36,688 bases of DNA. Origin: Desulfarculales bacterium UBA702 (GTDB taxonomy: Bacteria > Desulfobacterota > Syntrophobacteria > Syntrophobacterales > Syntrophobacteraceae). Position numbers and translations under genes: made by a program. Below are positions 1-8,335 of the stretch, piece after piece. How positions within the stretch are numbered: the first letter of the stretch is position 1; the number at the start of each line of letters is the position of its first letter. The notes under the pieces were generated by a model, which saw only the letters and a program-made list of their open reading frames with translations, ran no database searches and was not told the origin of the DNA. The DNA lies in contig DBMI01000089.1 of NCBI GenBank assembly GCA_002298165.1, forward strand, positions 1 to 36,688, written 5' to 3'.

Positions 1-224
1 GAGCTACACCCGCGGCGTAAGCCGTAGAACAGAACAATTTTAAACGATAGGGGGCCGTAGAGTCAAGTGAAATCGCTCTGTTGCAGGGCTCAGGCAAAAG
101 CAGGCTGAAAAGGAGGAAATCCGAAAGCCGAAATCCCGCCGCCCAGCTCTCGGATGTTACCAGATTCTGGCTGTAATTTACAAATAAAGTGGTCGTATCG
201 CTACAACTTACCAAACGGGGCACT
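1..224. other. Leading intergenic stretch, nothing recognised
   Basis: No convincing coding region or known RNA was found here. Purine-rich bases around 108-120 resemble a ribosome-binding site, but no good reading frame follows. I compared the stretch by eye with cobalamin, c-di-GMP and THF riboswitch signatures and saw no match. Confidence 0.4.
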
Positions 225-410
225 CTAAACCGGGGTGGCTTCATCCATGCCATAAGGCAGCTTTTCGCTGCATGGCGTGCACAAGCCCGCTTCATTTAAG
301 CACTCATCGCAGTGCGGATTGCCGCAAAGAGCGCATCTCCTGGCCATGTATTCCCTCATTTCCGGGGGCAGATAATTGCACTGCTTGCATTCCACTAGTT
401 GCTCTTCCAT
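225..410 (-). CDS. Small Cys-rich (zinc-ribbon-like) protein, 61 aa
   Basis: No named family was recognised. The 61-residue product holds Cys pairs in CxxC spacing (CKQC near the N-terminus, CALC, then HCDEC and CTPC), a layout typical of small zinc-binding ribbons or B-box-like folds. The start is well supported: AAGGAG lies 6 nt upstream of the ATG. It follows the 131-residue minus-strand gene at 467-862 with a 56-nt gap, so the two are probably co-transcribed. Metal binding is inferred from Cys spacing only. It could be a regulatory adaptor or a nucleic-acid or protein-binding module. Being real is fairly likely because of the ribosome-binding site and non-random Cys pattern. Confidence 0.6.
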   Translation of the reverse strand: MEEQLVECKQCNYLPPEMREYMARRCALCGNPHCDECLNEAGLCTPCSEKLPYGMDEATPV

Positions 411-466
411 CAGGAACTCCTTGAGAGCAAACGGCTCTTGGTCCTATCACCTATGGAAATCTCGAT

Positions 467-862
467 CTATGCCATACACGATTCCAACTTCAGTATCACC
501 GGGCCAATTCCTTCTGAAACAGCCCCGCGAATGCTGGCGAGAATGCTGATCCGACCATGCGGGGTCAGCCCTATCCTCCAATAAACAAGAGATTCCAACA
601 TCAACCTGGCATCGTTTACGAGGCCCATTGCCGGTATCAGGAGATCTTCCAGATCAACAATCTCTTCGGTGTAGACCCTGCAGTTGTTGACCTCATCCCA
701 GGCGGTGGAGAGTTTTTCAATGATGTCCATGCCATCGATGGCTTGATCGATGATTTCATTGTTGACAAAAATCAGCAACTCGAGGGCGTTGTTCAGATGA
801 ATTGCCGCTTCGATAATATTGCTGGTTTTAATCGTGCATGCCGGGTCTTCCTTTTCCAGCAT
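467..862 (-). CDS. Hypothetical helical protein, 131 aa
   Basis: The function is not recognised. The 131-residue product is acidic and rich in Ile, Leu, Glu and Asp with regular hydrophobic spacing, consistent with a small soluble alpha-helical protein. No signal peptide or membrane segment is visible. A plus-strand frame covers much of the same DNA (557-916), but its translation is less protein-like, so the minus-strand reading is preferred. The ribosome-binding site is only moderate (GAGG about 11 nt before the ATG). It lies upstream of the Cys-rich gene on the same strand, suggesting a two-gene unit. Confidence 0.55.
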   Translation of the reverse strand: MLEKEDPACTIKTSNIIEAAIHLNNALELLIFVNNEIIDQAIDGMDIIEKLSTAWDEVNNCRVYTEEIVDLEDLLIPAMGLVNDARLMLESLVYWRIGLTPHGRISILASIRGAVSEGIGPVILKLESCMA

Positions 863-1566
863 TTCAGTAGAACCTCAGGCTTTCCGGAGCGGTTGGAGCG
901 CCCCCTATTCGCGTAATCCCCTCTGTCGTCGGGAGTTGATGAATCATAAGAAGATTGTAAGGATCAGGGGGATTATTTCAATTCAGTGCTGTCCCATTCC
1001 GGGCCGCATTAAAGATCTTGGCGGCGGGTGCCGGTTTGCAATTCGCTTCCACTCACCACCGAGTCGCAATTTTATGTACCTACCGGTAGGAATAGGTATT
1101 TCCAGCATTTGCCCCTCCTTTATTCAACATCCTGAATATCTCTATCTATAGCTATATGGCTCCGAGTCTAGCTTTACTGAAATAAAGGTATGTATAGCCG
1201 TCCTCAAGGAACAAAATAATCCTTGATTTCAAGATCTTAGCTGATGAATTGCCGAACATGGCCGTAGTGTTGGAGAATACGGATAGTACTCTGTTTCCTG
1301 TAATTTCAATAATTTTACGATCTTAACACTTGACTGACTCCGCAACCCGCATTTAATTAGCTCCATATAGAAGAAGCCTTCGATTTAAGTCAGCACAGGC
1401 TCCACAGTTCTCTCGTATTGATCTTTCAGTTCATTTTGCCACATTTGAGAAAAGTTCAAAAACAGTCTGGGCGGGGCGAAGTTCACAATCTGCAGGATCA
1501 AGTGCTTAACACTGAATACCTTTTCAGCTTATCGGAAAATCCAACGGATGGGTCTGGAGTTCTAAA
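863..1566. other. Intergenic region between divergent genes
   Basis: About 700 nt separate the minus-strand pair from the plus-strand barrel gene, so promoters for both directions should lie here. The visible structure is a perfect 12-bp palindrome, CCTACCGGTAGG, at 1079-1090. Short open frames exist but none has a convincing ribosome-binding site or protein-like composition. Confidence 0.4.
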
Positions 1567-3306
1567 ATGGCGGCGCGAATCAAACTCATTGGTGTTTTGA
1601 CCTCAATCTGTATCCTCTTGCTCTCCCGCGGGGAGGTTGAGTGCGGCTATACAGGACTGGAAAATGTTGCATTCCAGAGAGTTTCTTCTGAATACCCAGA
1701 GGCGGCAGACTTATTGAACGGGAAATTAGAACAGGGTAAAGCAGATTGGCTCAAATACATCAAGGACATCAAAGACTTCCGGGCTGTCCAAGGAACCATT
1801 TGCGAAAAATTATCAGCTATTGATGCCGATACGCTTTTAAACATTGGAACGGGGCATTTTGCCGAATTGCCGGCATCATACAGCCCGGAACTCAAGTACG
1901 AGCGGTCCTCAGGGAGCGAAGAGCAGGCCGAAAAACCCTCCATCTGGCGATCAATCGGCGAGAAGCTATGGCCTGCTATGAGTTTCGGATTCATTCATCC
2001 TCAGGATTCTTCCGCTTACGACTTTGGTGCAGCAGGATCGAGTGAACGCCCGAGGTTTCAGTTCCGGTTTTCTTTGAACAGGTACTCTCCCGAGGGTTTA
2101 CCGCAGCCTTTCTTCTCGGCTCCTCCCAGCGCCAGGGACATTTCCCTTCCGCATGACGAAATTGCATCCTACTACGGTCCCTCGGGAGGCGTCTTAATGC
2201 CATCCCTGGCGAAGCTCAATAGCTCCGCGTATTCATGGCACCCCGGAGGATACGGCCTTCCTTCCGAGGAATACTCGGGGCTTTCGAACAGCATCGAACA
2301 GGAAAATCCGCTATCATGGTATTTCTCCTCTTTCAGGCACCCTTTCAATCCAATCACCGTAAAGACCTCTTATAAGTCCTATAACATGACGGCGCAGAAT
2401 GATTCGGCCATCGATCCCGCCAGGGTGGACAGATTTCCATTCACTAAAAAGGATGCCAATTTCGATGCGCAATGGGATTTCGATGCCCCCTTTTCCCTAA
2501 ATTTAGGCTACCAGTGGCAGCGATGGGAAAGAGACCCCGAATATTGGGAAGGGGCATCGACAGACGAGCATTCAGCCCGGATCGGAGCCAAGACATCCCC
2601 TTTTTCTTGGCTCAATCTCTCTGCTACCTATTCGCAGTCTCTGCGGATGGGATCTAATTATAATTTCATGGAAGCAAATCCGGAAAAACCCGAACAGTTG
2701 CTTTTGCCAAAGTTTAGCCTCGCCGACCGAAACGGCTCCAGGGTTGACTTCACAACCGAGTTCGTTCCCGTAAAACAGCTGAGCATTGCCCTGAACTATG
2801 GGTTTTCAAGCGACACCTACGATAAATCAGCAGTTGGCATAAAAGACGGTACAAGTTGGACGGCAGGGGCAGTTATATCATGGCAGCCTTTCAGCAGACT
2901 GGCCTTCAATTTAGATTTCCAGCACGAAGAATTCAGCACCAATCAGAGCTTGGGCGGTTCGTCGGGGCTCCGCCTCACCAATGCGAGCGACACGCTGGAC
3001 ACCGTCGGGATGGCGATAAACTTTAGCATAATCCCGGATAAACTCAGTTTTATCTCCCGCGGCAGCTATTCCGTGGCTAATTCAGGGGCGGCAGGAAAGG
3101 CCGAGGCAAACAGCGGAGATCTCACCAGGATCGAGAGTTTCCTGAGATACAGCTACAATAGGCAGCTGTCGTTAAGATGCGGGTACATGCACGAGAGCTT
3201 AGGGGCCGGACAGAACTCTCTCTCTTTCTGGGACCCCATCACAAACAAAACCATCACGAGCTATTCATCCCATGTGGGCCTTGGAGTAATAAATTACGAT
3301 TTCTAA
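1567..3306 (+). CDS. Outer-membrane beta-barrel protein, diverged MtrB/PioB-like
   Basis: Predicted outer-membrane barrel of 579 aa. A hydrophobic N-terminal segment (about residues 5-20) suggests export, and the protein ends in Phe, as barrel proteins commonly do. The C-terminal 250 residues show alternating polar and hydrophobic strands and resemble the second barrel gene at 4713-6692. Shared patterns include a GxSSDxY turn, and IIPxKLSxxxRGSYSxANS near the C-terminus in both. The N-terminal third (residues 30-200) does not resemble the MtrB/PioB start and has no CxxC. GGAG lies 7 nt before the ATG. It precedes the decaheme cytochrome on the same strand, with 446 nt between them. Paralogy is visible by eye; the role in electron transfer is inferred from context. 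Confidence 0.7.
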   Translation: MAARIKLIGVLTSICILLLSRGEVECGYTGLENVAFQRVSSEYPEAADLLNGKLEQGKADWLKYIKDIKDFRAVQGTICEKLSAIDADTLLNIGTGHFAELPASYSPELKYERSSGSEEQAEKPSIWRSIGEKLWPAMSFGFIHPQDSSAYDFGAAGSSERPRFQFRFSLNRYSPEGLPQPFFSAPPSARDISLPHDEIASYYGPSGGVLMPSLAKLNSSAYSWHPGGYGLPSEEYSGLSNSIEQENPLSWYFSSFRHPFNPITVKTSYKSYNMTAQNDSAIDPARVDRFPFTKKDANFDAQWDFDAPFSLNLGYQWQRWERDPEYWEGASTDEHSARIGAKTSPFSWLNLSATYSQSLRMGSNYNFMEANPEKPEQLLLPKFSLADRNGSRVDFTTEFVPVKQLSIALNYGFSSDTYDKSAVGIKDGTSWTAGAVISWQPFSRLAFNLDFQHEEFSTNQSLGGSSGLRLTNASDTLDTVGMAINFSIIPDKLSFISRGSYSVANSGAAGKAEANSGDLTRIESFLRYSYNRQLSLRCGYMHESLGAGQNSLSFWDPITNKTITSYSSHVGLGVINYDF

Positions 3307-3644
3307 GTAATGGGAATTCCGGAATTTAGATCCAAGGAGCGAGAATCGGTACCTGTGATTAGTTTTTGAATCACTCTTCCTATACACCATGGCAATTTTT
3401 ATCAAATTCCTGCCTCTTCGTGATATTAATCGCCATCTAATCTCGACTATCATTACTACATGAGAATCTTTATCGCCGCTAAAAGGCCCCACAACTGCAA
3501 CTGATGCCTAATTCTCCGAAGTCCATGCCTTATGATCTTAGTTGCCCAATTTAAGATTCCTGAATCAATAAATTTTTGGGTAATAATTTAGTTAATTCTT
3601 AACTACATACATTCATGAATCTACAAAATTTAGAGGCGCCAAAC

Positions 3645-3673
3645 TTGACTCTGTGATATACAGATTTTATCTA
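3645..3673 (+). promoter_or_regulatory. Candidate sigma70-type promoter for the cytochrome-porin pair
   Basis: TTGACT at 3645-3650 and TATCTA at 3668-3673 are separated by 17 nt. The -35 box is good and the -10 box is weak. An imperfect dyad, CTGTGATATACAG, lies between the boxes and could bind a regulator. This is a pattern match only. Confidence 0.3.
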
Positions 3674-3741
3674 GTTTCAAACCTTGGGGGCTAATGTAAG
3701 CATCCTATGAGGAGGAGTTTTAAGTTTCTACCACCAAAAAA

Positions 3742-3749
3742 GGGGGGGG
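3742..3749 (+). repeat. G8 homopolymer tract in the translation-initiation region
   Basis: Eight consecutive G residues, preceded by six A residues, end 3 nt before the ATG of the decaheme cytochrome. The tract occupies the place where the Shine-Dalgarno sequence should be. Poly-G runs are prone to slippage in replication and in sequencing. Confidence 0.85.
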
Positions 3750-3752
3750 TTC

Positions 3753-4703
3753 ATGCGGAAGACCCTTGTTTCCGGATTGGTCCTGTTTGTATGTTTTTGT
3801 GCCTTCCTTCTAATTCCTAACCTAAGCGAACCCGCGAAAACGACTCCGAGCAAATCACCGCAAAAAGAATTTGCGGGGATGTCCGTTTGCGAGGGGTGTC
3901 ATGAAGCGGTTGCCAAGCGGCTCGAGGCTACCGCCAACGGGGTTCATTTCATCAGGCATTCAGCCACTACTCCAAAGGAACTGGTTTGCGAGACCTGTCA
4001 CGGACCGGCAAAGGATCATGCCGATTCCGGAGGGGAGGACAAGAGCAAACTGGTTCGCTTCACGAAGAAGTCCATTTCGCAGGCCGACAGGCGCAACCAG
4101 GCGTGCCTCCAGTGTCACGAAAAAAGGAAACTCCTGTTTTGGCAGGGCAGCGTGCATGACAGTCGCGATGCAGCCTGCACCGACTGCCACAAAATCCACA
4201 GCAACCCGCCCGAACAGGTCGGACGATACCTGCTTGCAGCCGGAACGGAAATGGACACATGCAAGACCTGCCACAGCCGGCAGGTTGGTGAACAAATGCG
4301 TTTTTCCCACCATCCCCTGCGGGAAGGGAAAATGAGTTGCTCGAGTTGCCATAACCCTCACGGGACAGCTACCGACAAGCTTCTGATCGGAAACTCGCTA
4401 AACGAGACGTGCTTCACCTGCCATCCCAAGTATCGTGGGCCGGTGATTTTCCAGCATCCACCGGTAACCGAGAACTGCGCGAATTGCCACAATGTGCACG
4501 GCACTGCTTATCCGCGCCTTCTGAAGCAACCTCAGATAAGATTGTGCCGGGAGTGCCACGTCACTTTCCACACTGCGAATTTTGGCAACAATGCAAGACT
4601 GACGCACGTAGCCGGCAGGCCATGCACCGCCTGCCATATCAATATCCACGGCTCTAACCATCCGGGCGCCCTGGGCAGTCGCGCCTCTCAATTCAGAAGA
4701 TAG
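3753..4703 (+). CDS. Decaheme c-type cytochrome, MtrA/DmsE/PioA-like
   Basis: Predicted exported electron carrier of 316 aa. It has exactly ten CxxCH heme-binding motifs, the first at residues 46-50 and the last at 291-295. A signal peptide is visible (positively charged start, hydrophobic residues 5-21). Length and heme count match the MtrA/DmsE family, whose members sit inside an MtrB/PioB barrel and carry electrons across the outer membrane. The barrel gene starts 9 nt downstream, so the pair is almost certainly co-transcribed. No outer-surface MtrC-type cytochrome is seen in the window, so the conduit looks more like PioAB. The start is taken at ATG 3753, next to an unusual G8 tract. The direction of electron flow and the partner are unknown. 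Confidence 0.93.
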   Translation: MRKTLVSGLVLFVCFCAFLLIPNLSEPAKTTPSKSPQKEFAGMSVCEGCHEAVAKRLEATANGVHFIRHSATTPKELVCETCHGPAKDHADSGGEDKSKLVRFTKKSISQADRRNQACLQCHEKRKLLFWQGSVHDSRDAACTDCHKIHSNPPEQVGRYLLAAGTEMDTCKTCHSRQVGEQMRFSHHPLREGKMSCSSCHNPHGTATDKLLIGNSLNETCFTCHPKYRGPVIFQHPPVTENCANCHNVHGTAYPRLLKQPQIRLCRECHVTFHTANFGNNARLTHVAGRPCTACHINIHGSNHPGALGSRASQFRR

Positions 4704-4712
4704 GGGGCGGAC

Positions 4713-6692
4713 ATGAAAAGATCTAATCGCAATGTATTCCGGATCTCCCTGCTCGTCGTTCTTCTCCTGTCCTTTATAGAGGCGCCGGCCATCGGGGAAA
4801 TCCAGTTAGGCAATTATTTTCTTAATGGTGATGTTGAATTTGGAGGGCGATTTTTTGCTGACCGGCCATCACGCATTCACCGGGGATATTTCGAGTTGTA
4901 CAGGGACTACCCGGAGATGGCTGTTCTCGAAAGGCTTGACCTGCTGCTACGAAACAAGGACGCTAGCCAGATTTTCGAGGTGATCGTTTCGGAGCCAGGT
5001 GAAAATGATGCAAACGTCCTTTTCACTGCAAAGATGCCAGGATTGTTCAAGTTTGAATTCGAGTACGATAAACTCCAGCACCTCTATTCGACTGTTTCGC
5101 CAATCAGGGACGAGGTGCTCGTACAATGGGAGAGTTTCAGAGCAGGTGTCACGGTCTCCCTGAGACCTGAACTCGACGTATACGCCGACTATAAATATAC
5201 GAAGAAGTTCGGCGACCGGCCCATTGATATCCAGGCGCCGACCGGCGGGATTCCAAATGGTTATCAGCCTGCCCTGGAACCGATCGGGGAAAACGACCAC
5301 AACCTCACGGCGGGTGCCGAATGGGCCGATAAGCTGTACCAGTTCCGTATGGAGTACGGCCTCTCGATGTTCGATAACGATTATGAAAACCTGCTCATCC
5401 CCAATCTCGCGAACAATCCGCCGCTGGATAACCGGATTTGGCTCGCCCCGAGCAATATCGCCCATTATTTTTCCACCGCCGGCGGGGTTAACCTGCCTTA
5501 CCGCACCCGGATAAATGCCGCTTTCTCTTATGGCTGGCTCTTCCAGGATGATAACTTCTTCTTCCCGGTTATAGGAGGCATTGCATCGGCCAACACGCAG
5601 AAAGGACCAAGCCTCGATGCCAATTCGATACTTGGGCAGATAACTGCGCAGAGCCGCCCGATAGATCCTTTGACCCTCAAGTTCGCATACAGGGCATATC
5701 ATTACGACGATACAGGCAACATAAATCTTTATACCGCCACCGGAGATCCTGACGATCTGGCGGATCTATTGCATTCAGCCCACTATCCATTCACCAGGCA
5801 GACGGTGAGCTTCGCCGGAGATTACAGGGTCGCACAGCCGCTGGCGTTGAATTTTGAATACCGCAACGAACAGGTGGACCGTGATTTCTCGAATGGTGAT
5901 ACAAACGAGAACACCGCCAAATTCGGCTTAAAAGCGATCCCCTGTAACTGGGTGAATTTTCTGGCAACATATACGCACGCTGCCAGAGACGGGGCAGAGG
6001 GTTTTGTGGAATTCAACGATGCACGGCAGGTCACGATGATGAAGTTTTACCAGGGTGACCGCGTCCGCGATAAGTTTGATTTCATCGCGGAATTTTTACC
6101 CATGGACACCCTTACTTTCTCCGGCAACGTCGGAATCAGCAGCGATTCTTATAAAAACTCAACTTTCGGCCTGTTGGATGACGACGTTTGGTCTTTTGGC
6201 TTCGATGCGGCATGGTCGCCGATAAAGCAGGTTTCACTTAGTGCGGGATATATGTACGAGCACTACAAAACCCGCACCATGGCCAATTCGACGGTCCTTA
6301 ACGCCGGAGCCATCCAAAGCATTGACGTAGACAACGGCCCAACCCTAAAGACAATAGATACATTCCACACGTTCAATGTGGGAGCGGAATTGACAATTAT
6401 TCCCGAGAAACTGAGCCTTTCAACCAGGGGCAGCTACTCGTTTGCCAATTCTAATTACCACAATGCCCGGTTGCCCGATCTCGATACGGCGCTGGCGCAT
6501 ATGGATGCTTTTCTCAAGTACCGCTTCACCAAATGTCTGGCATTTAAATTAGGTTACATTTTCGAAGAGTTCGATATATCCCAGGCTTACTCGACGATCT
6601 ACGCCACAAGGCCCATCGAGTACGACATGGAGGGGTATTACACGGACTATTCCGCTCACATGTTCGTAGCACTGATTCAGTACACGTTTTGA
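4713..6692 (+). CDS. MtrB/PioB-family decaheme-associated outer-membrane porin
   Basis: Large outer-membrane beta-barrel of 659 aa, expected to sheath the decaheme cytochrome and form an electron conduit. It has an N-terminal signal peptide (hydrophobic residues 10-25), long runs of alternating hydrophobic and polar residues typical of strands, and a final Phe. Length agrees with MtrB/PioB proteins. The N-terminal CxxC found in Shewanella MtrB is absent; the few Cys residues lie far apart. It begins 9 nt after the cytochrome gene. Its C-terminal part is similar to the barrel at 1567-3306, indicating duplication. The family assignment rests on the cytochrome neighbour and overall pattern. Confidence 0.87.
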   Translation: MKRSNRNVFRISLLVVLLLSFIEAPAIGEIQLGNYFLNGDVEFGGRFFADRPSRIHRGYFELYRDYPEMAVLERLDLLLRNKDASQIFEVIVSEPGENDANVLFTAKMPGLFKFEFEYDKLQHLYSTVSPIRDEVLVQWESFRAGVTVSLRPELDVYADYKYTKKFGDRPIDIQAPTGGIPNGYQPALEPIGENDHNLTAGAEWADKLYQFRMEYGLSMFDNDYENLLIPNLANNPPLDNRIWLAPSNIAHYFSTAGGVNLPYRTRINAAFSYGWLFQDDNFFFPVIGGIASANTQKGPSLDANSILGQITAQSRPIDPLTLKFAYRAYHYDDTGNINLYTATGDPDDLADLLHSAHYPFTRQTVSFAGDYRVAQPLALNFEYRNEQVDRDFSNGDTNENTAKFGLKAIPCNWVNFLATYTHAARDGAEGFVEFNDARQVTMMKFYQGDRVRDKFDFIAEFLPMDTLTFSGNVGISSDSYKNSTFGLLDDDVWSFGFDAAWSPIKQVSLSAGYMYEHYKTRTMANSTVLNAGAIQSIDVDNGPTLKTIDTFHTFNVGAELTIIPEKLSLSTRGSYSFANSNYHNARLPDLDTALAHMDAFLKYRFTKCLAFKLGYIFEEFDISQAYSTIYATRPIEYDMEGYYTDYSAHMFVALIQYTF

Positions 6693-6751
6693 TGAATTTC
6701 GCTCCCGTGAACCCCCGGGGGGACATATCTGACATTGTGAGGAATACTTTA

Positions 6752-6792
6752 CAGCGGCTTTCAATCGCGAACTTCGCGGCTGGAAGCCGCTG
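6752..6792. repeat. Nested inverted repeat (two stacked stems)
   Basis: The outer arms at 6752-6763 and 6781-6792 pair at 11 of 12 positions (CAGCGGCTTTCA against TGGAAGCCGCTG). An inner CGCGAA/TTCGCG stem lies inside. There is no T-run, so it is not a classic terminator. A short copy of GGAAGCCGCT recurs at about 6869-6878. Confidence 0.6.
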
Positions 6793-6950
6793 CTGTCTGG
6801 CCTAGGTTGCGGGTTGGCCTGCCCCGGTTTTGGCGGGATCTCCCGACACTTGCCGACCGCATTGAACGGAAGCCGCTATTACGACTCCCCACACTTACCG
6901 CAAATGGCTCGAAATGGCCCAAAGATATTGGAATGGCTGGTCATCAAAAC

Positions 6951-6997
6951 AAAAAATCCCGTCAGCAAAGACTCAGTCCCTGCTGACGGGATTTTTT
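6951..6997. terminator. Bidirectional rho-independent terminator
   Basis: A perfect 17-bp inverted repeat: A6-TCCCGTCAGCA at 6951-6967 pairs with TGCTGACGGGA-T6 at 6981-6997. Both strands have a U-run after a GC-rich stem, which suits the convergent ends of the porin gene (plus) and lpxC (minus). Confidence 0.92.
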
Positions 6998-7014
6998 GCT
7001 TGATGTTATTGAAC

Positions 7015-7953
7015 CTATAGGGTCTCGCTTCTCCCAAGCCTTCCGGTAATCGCTGAAATAGCTGAGGCGGCGAATACGTTCGGGACATGCGCGGGTCTGA
7101 GCACGGTGTAATCGGGTCGGCTCATGAGTTTGGTTAGCAGCCTGCTATGCAAACCGTGACCGGCTTTGCGCACTTCAAACTCGCCTAGCACTCTCATCCC
7201 GGTAAGTGCGAGGTCACCGATGAAATCGAGTATTTTGTGCCTGACACATTCGTCCGAATAGCGGAAGCCGCCGGTATTTAGCAGGTCCTGATCGCCAAAT
7301 ACTACAGCATTGGAAAGCGACCCACCCTGGGCTAGCCCCATTGTCTGGAGTCTGCGGACGTCTTTAAGGAACCCGAACGTCCTCGCCCTGGCTATATCCC
7401 TGCCAAAGCTCCCATTATCCAGTGCCCAGGAAAATTCCTGTTTTCCTATCTTCGGATGAGGAAAATCAATCAAGTACCGCACCCGCAGTTGCTCACAGGG
7501 CCTCGCCTGGATGAAGGAGTCACCATCCTGGACAACTATCGGCTTTTCGATTGCCAGGAAGCGGCGGACCGAATCCTGTTCACGTACACCCGCTCTGTCG
7601 ATCATCTTGAGAAATGGCGCGGCACTGCCGTCAAAGATCGGCACCTCGGGTCCGTCCACCTCGACCAGCACATTATCAACCCCGCTCGAGTAAAGCGCGG
7701 CGGTCAGGTGCTCGATTGTGGAAACGACAACACCGCCGAAACCGATTGTGGTCGCCTGGAAGGTATTTACGATGAAACCGTGGTTTGCCGGAATAGTCGG
7801 GGAATCGGATACGTCCACGCGACGAAACCGGATTCCGTATCCCTCTTCAGCCGGCTTCAGTCTCAAGGACACCTTGAGGCCTGAATGCAGCCCTATTCCG
7901 CTGCACCACACCTCATTTCCAATTGTGTGCTGCCTGAAATGTGAAGTAATCAC
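7015..7953 (-). CDS. lpxC: UDP-3-O-acyl-N-acetylglucosamine deacetylase
   Basis: This zinc enzyme catalyses the committed step of lipid A synthesis in the cytoplasm. Family motifs are clear: STIEHLTAAL with the first metal His, FDGSAAPF, RARTFGF, HKILDFIGDL with metal His and Asp, and GHGLHSRLL with the catalytic-region His. A GTG start at 7953 is preferred (312 aa, close to the usual length of about 305) because a GAGGAGGAG ribosome-binding site lies just upstream. A longer frame to 7998 would add 15 untypical residues. The gene stands alone, ending at a strong terminator. Its presence shows that the organism makes lipid A. Confidence 0.95.
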   Translation of the reverse strand: MITSHFRQHTIGNEVWCSGIGLHSGLKVSLRLKPAEEGYGIRFRRVDVSDSPTIPANHGFIVNTFQATTIGFGGVVVSTIEHLTAALYSSGVDNVLVEVDGPEVPIFDGSAAPFLKMIDRAGVREQDSVRRFLAIEKPIVVQDGDSFIQARPCEQLRVRYLIDFPHPKIGKQEFSWALDNGSFGRDIARARTFGFLKDVRRLQTMGLAQGGSLSNAVVFGDQDLLNTGGFRYSDECVRHKILDFIGDLALTGMRVLGEFEVRKAGHGLHSRLLTKLMSRPDYTVLRPAHVPNVFAASAISAITGRLGRSETL

Positions 7954-8090
7954 GCCCCTCTCTCCTCCTCGCGGCTCCCTAAGCATAATTTGTACCAATT
8001 ACGGCAGAGCACCACAAATAGCCGAAAACCGCATTGGGAGGCACCTTTACACAGATATTGGACAAAGATCAAATACCATATTTCGGCGTT

Positions 8091-8108
8091 GTGTTTCTTA
8101 AAAGACAC
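8091..8108. promoter_or_regulatory. 18-bp dyad upstream of lpxC
   Basis: GTGTTTCTTAAAAGACAC is an imperfect palindrome with perfect GTGT/ACAC ends, about 140 nt upstream of the lpxC start. A regulator site is possible, but no binding factor can be named. Confidence 0.3.
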
Positions 8109-8282
8109 AGGCACTCACCGATGTGTATCTTTTATGCAACAGTTAGCGTTTTAAACCTGTTGATATTTATCCAGCTTGAGAGATAAATAGGTTTGATACC
8201 TGGAACGGGATCTAAAGCAAGCGGAAAACAATTCACCGGGCGGAGTAATGTTTTGCTTTCGCGGTGAGACCAAAATTAAAAA

Positions 8283-8301
8283 CCGGGAAAGCACTTCCCG
8301 G
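8283..8301 (-). terminator. Terminator of the cold-shock gene
   Basis: CCGGGAA at 8283-8289 pairs with TTCCCGG at 8295-8301. Read on the minus strand, a TTTTTAATTTT run follows the stem. It sits about 35 nt after the stop of the cold-shock gene. Confidence 0.8.
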
Positions 8302-8335
8302 CCTTGTTTTCTTGCTGGATTGAAAAAAGTAGGGG

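Larger units (their letters stand above)
3307..3752. other. AT-rich spacer upstream of the decaheme cytochrome
   Basis: This 446-nt AT-rich region holds a candidate promoter (3645-3673), a purine-rich GAGGAGGAG at 3708-3716 and an A6-G8 homopolymer run directly before the cytochrome start. No gene is convincing here. A short out-of-frame ATG frame begins at 3707 and runs over the cytochrome start. Confidence 0.5.
6693..7014. other. Intergenic region with nested hairpin and terminator
   Basis: This spacer separates the porin gene from convergent lpxC. It holds an 11-bp palindrome of C and G around 6712-6722, a nested hairpin at 6752-6792 and a bidirectional terminator at 6951-6997. No gene was found. 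Confidence 0.5.
7954..8335. other. Intergenic region upstream of lpxC
   Basis: About 380 nt that should carry the lpxC promoter and the end of the cold-shock transcript. An 18-bp imperfect palindrome, GTGTTTCTTAAAAGACAC, lies at 8091-8108 and could be an operator. The cold-shock terminator is at 8283-8301. No gene was seen. Confidence 0.45.

Noticed and set aside
90..160. Possible riboswitch
   Set aside because: Purine-rich and hairpin-prone sequence, but core motifs of cobalamin, c-di-GMP and THF riboswitches were not found.
557..916. Plus-strand frame of 119 codons
   Set aside because: It overlaps the minus-strand gene at 467-862, which has better composition and sits in a unit with the well-supported Cys-rich gene.
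3960..4361. Minus-strand frame of 133 codons inside the cytochrome gene
   Set aside because: It lies fully inside a ten-heme cytochrome gene, whose coding sense is certain.
4947..5702. Minus-strand frame of 251 codons
   Set aside because: It is antisense to the porin gene and has no recognisable motif or ribosome-binding site.
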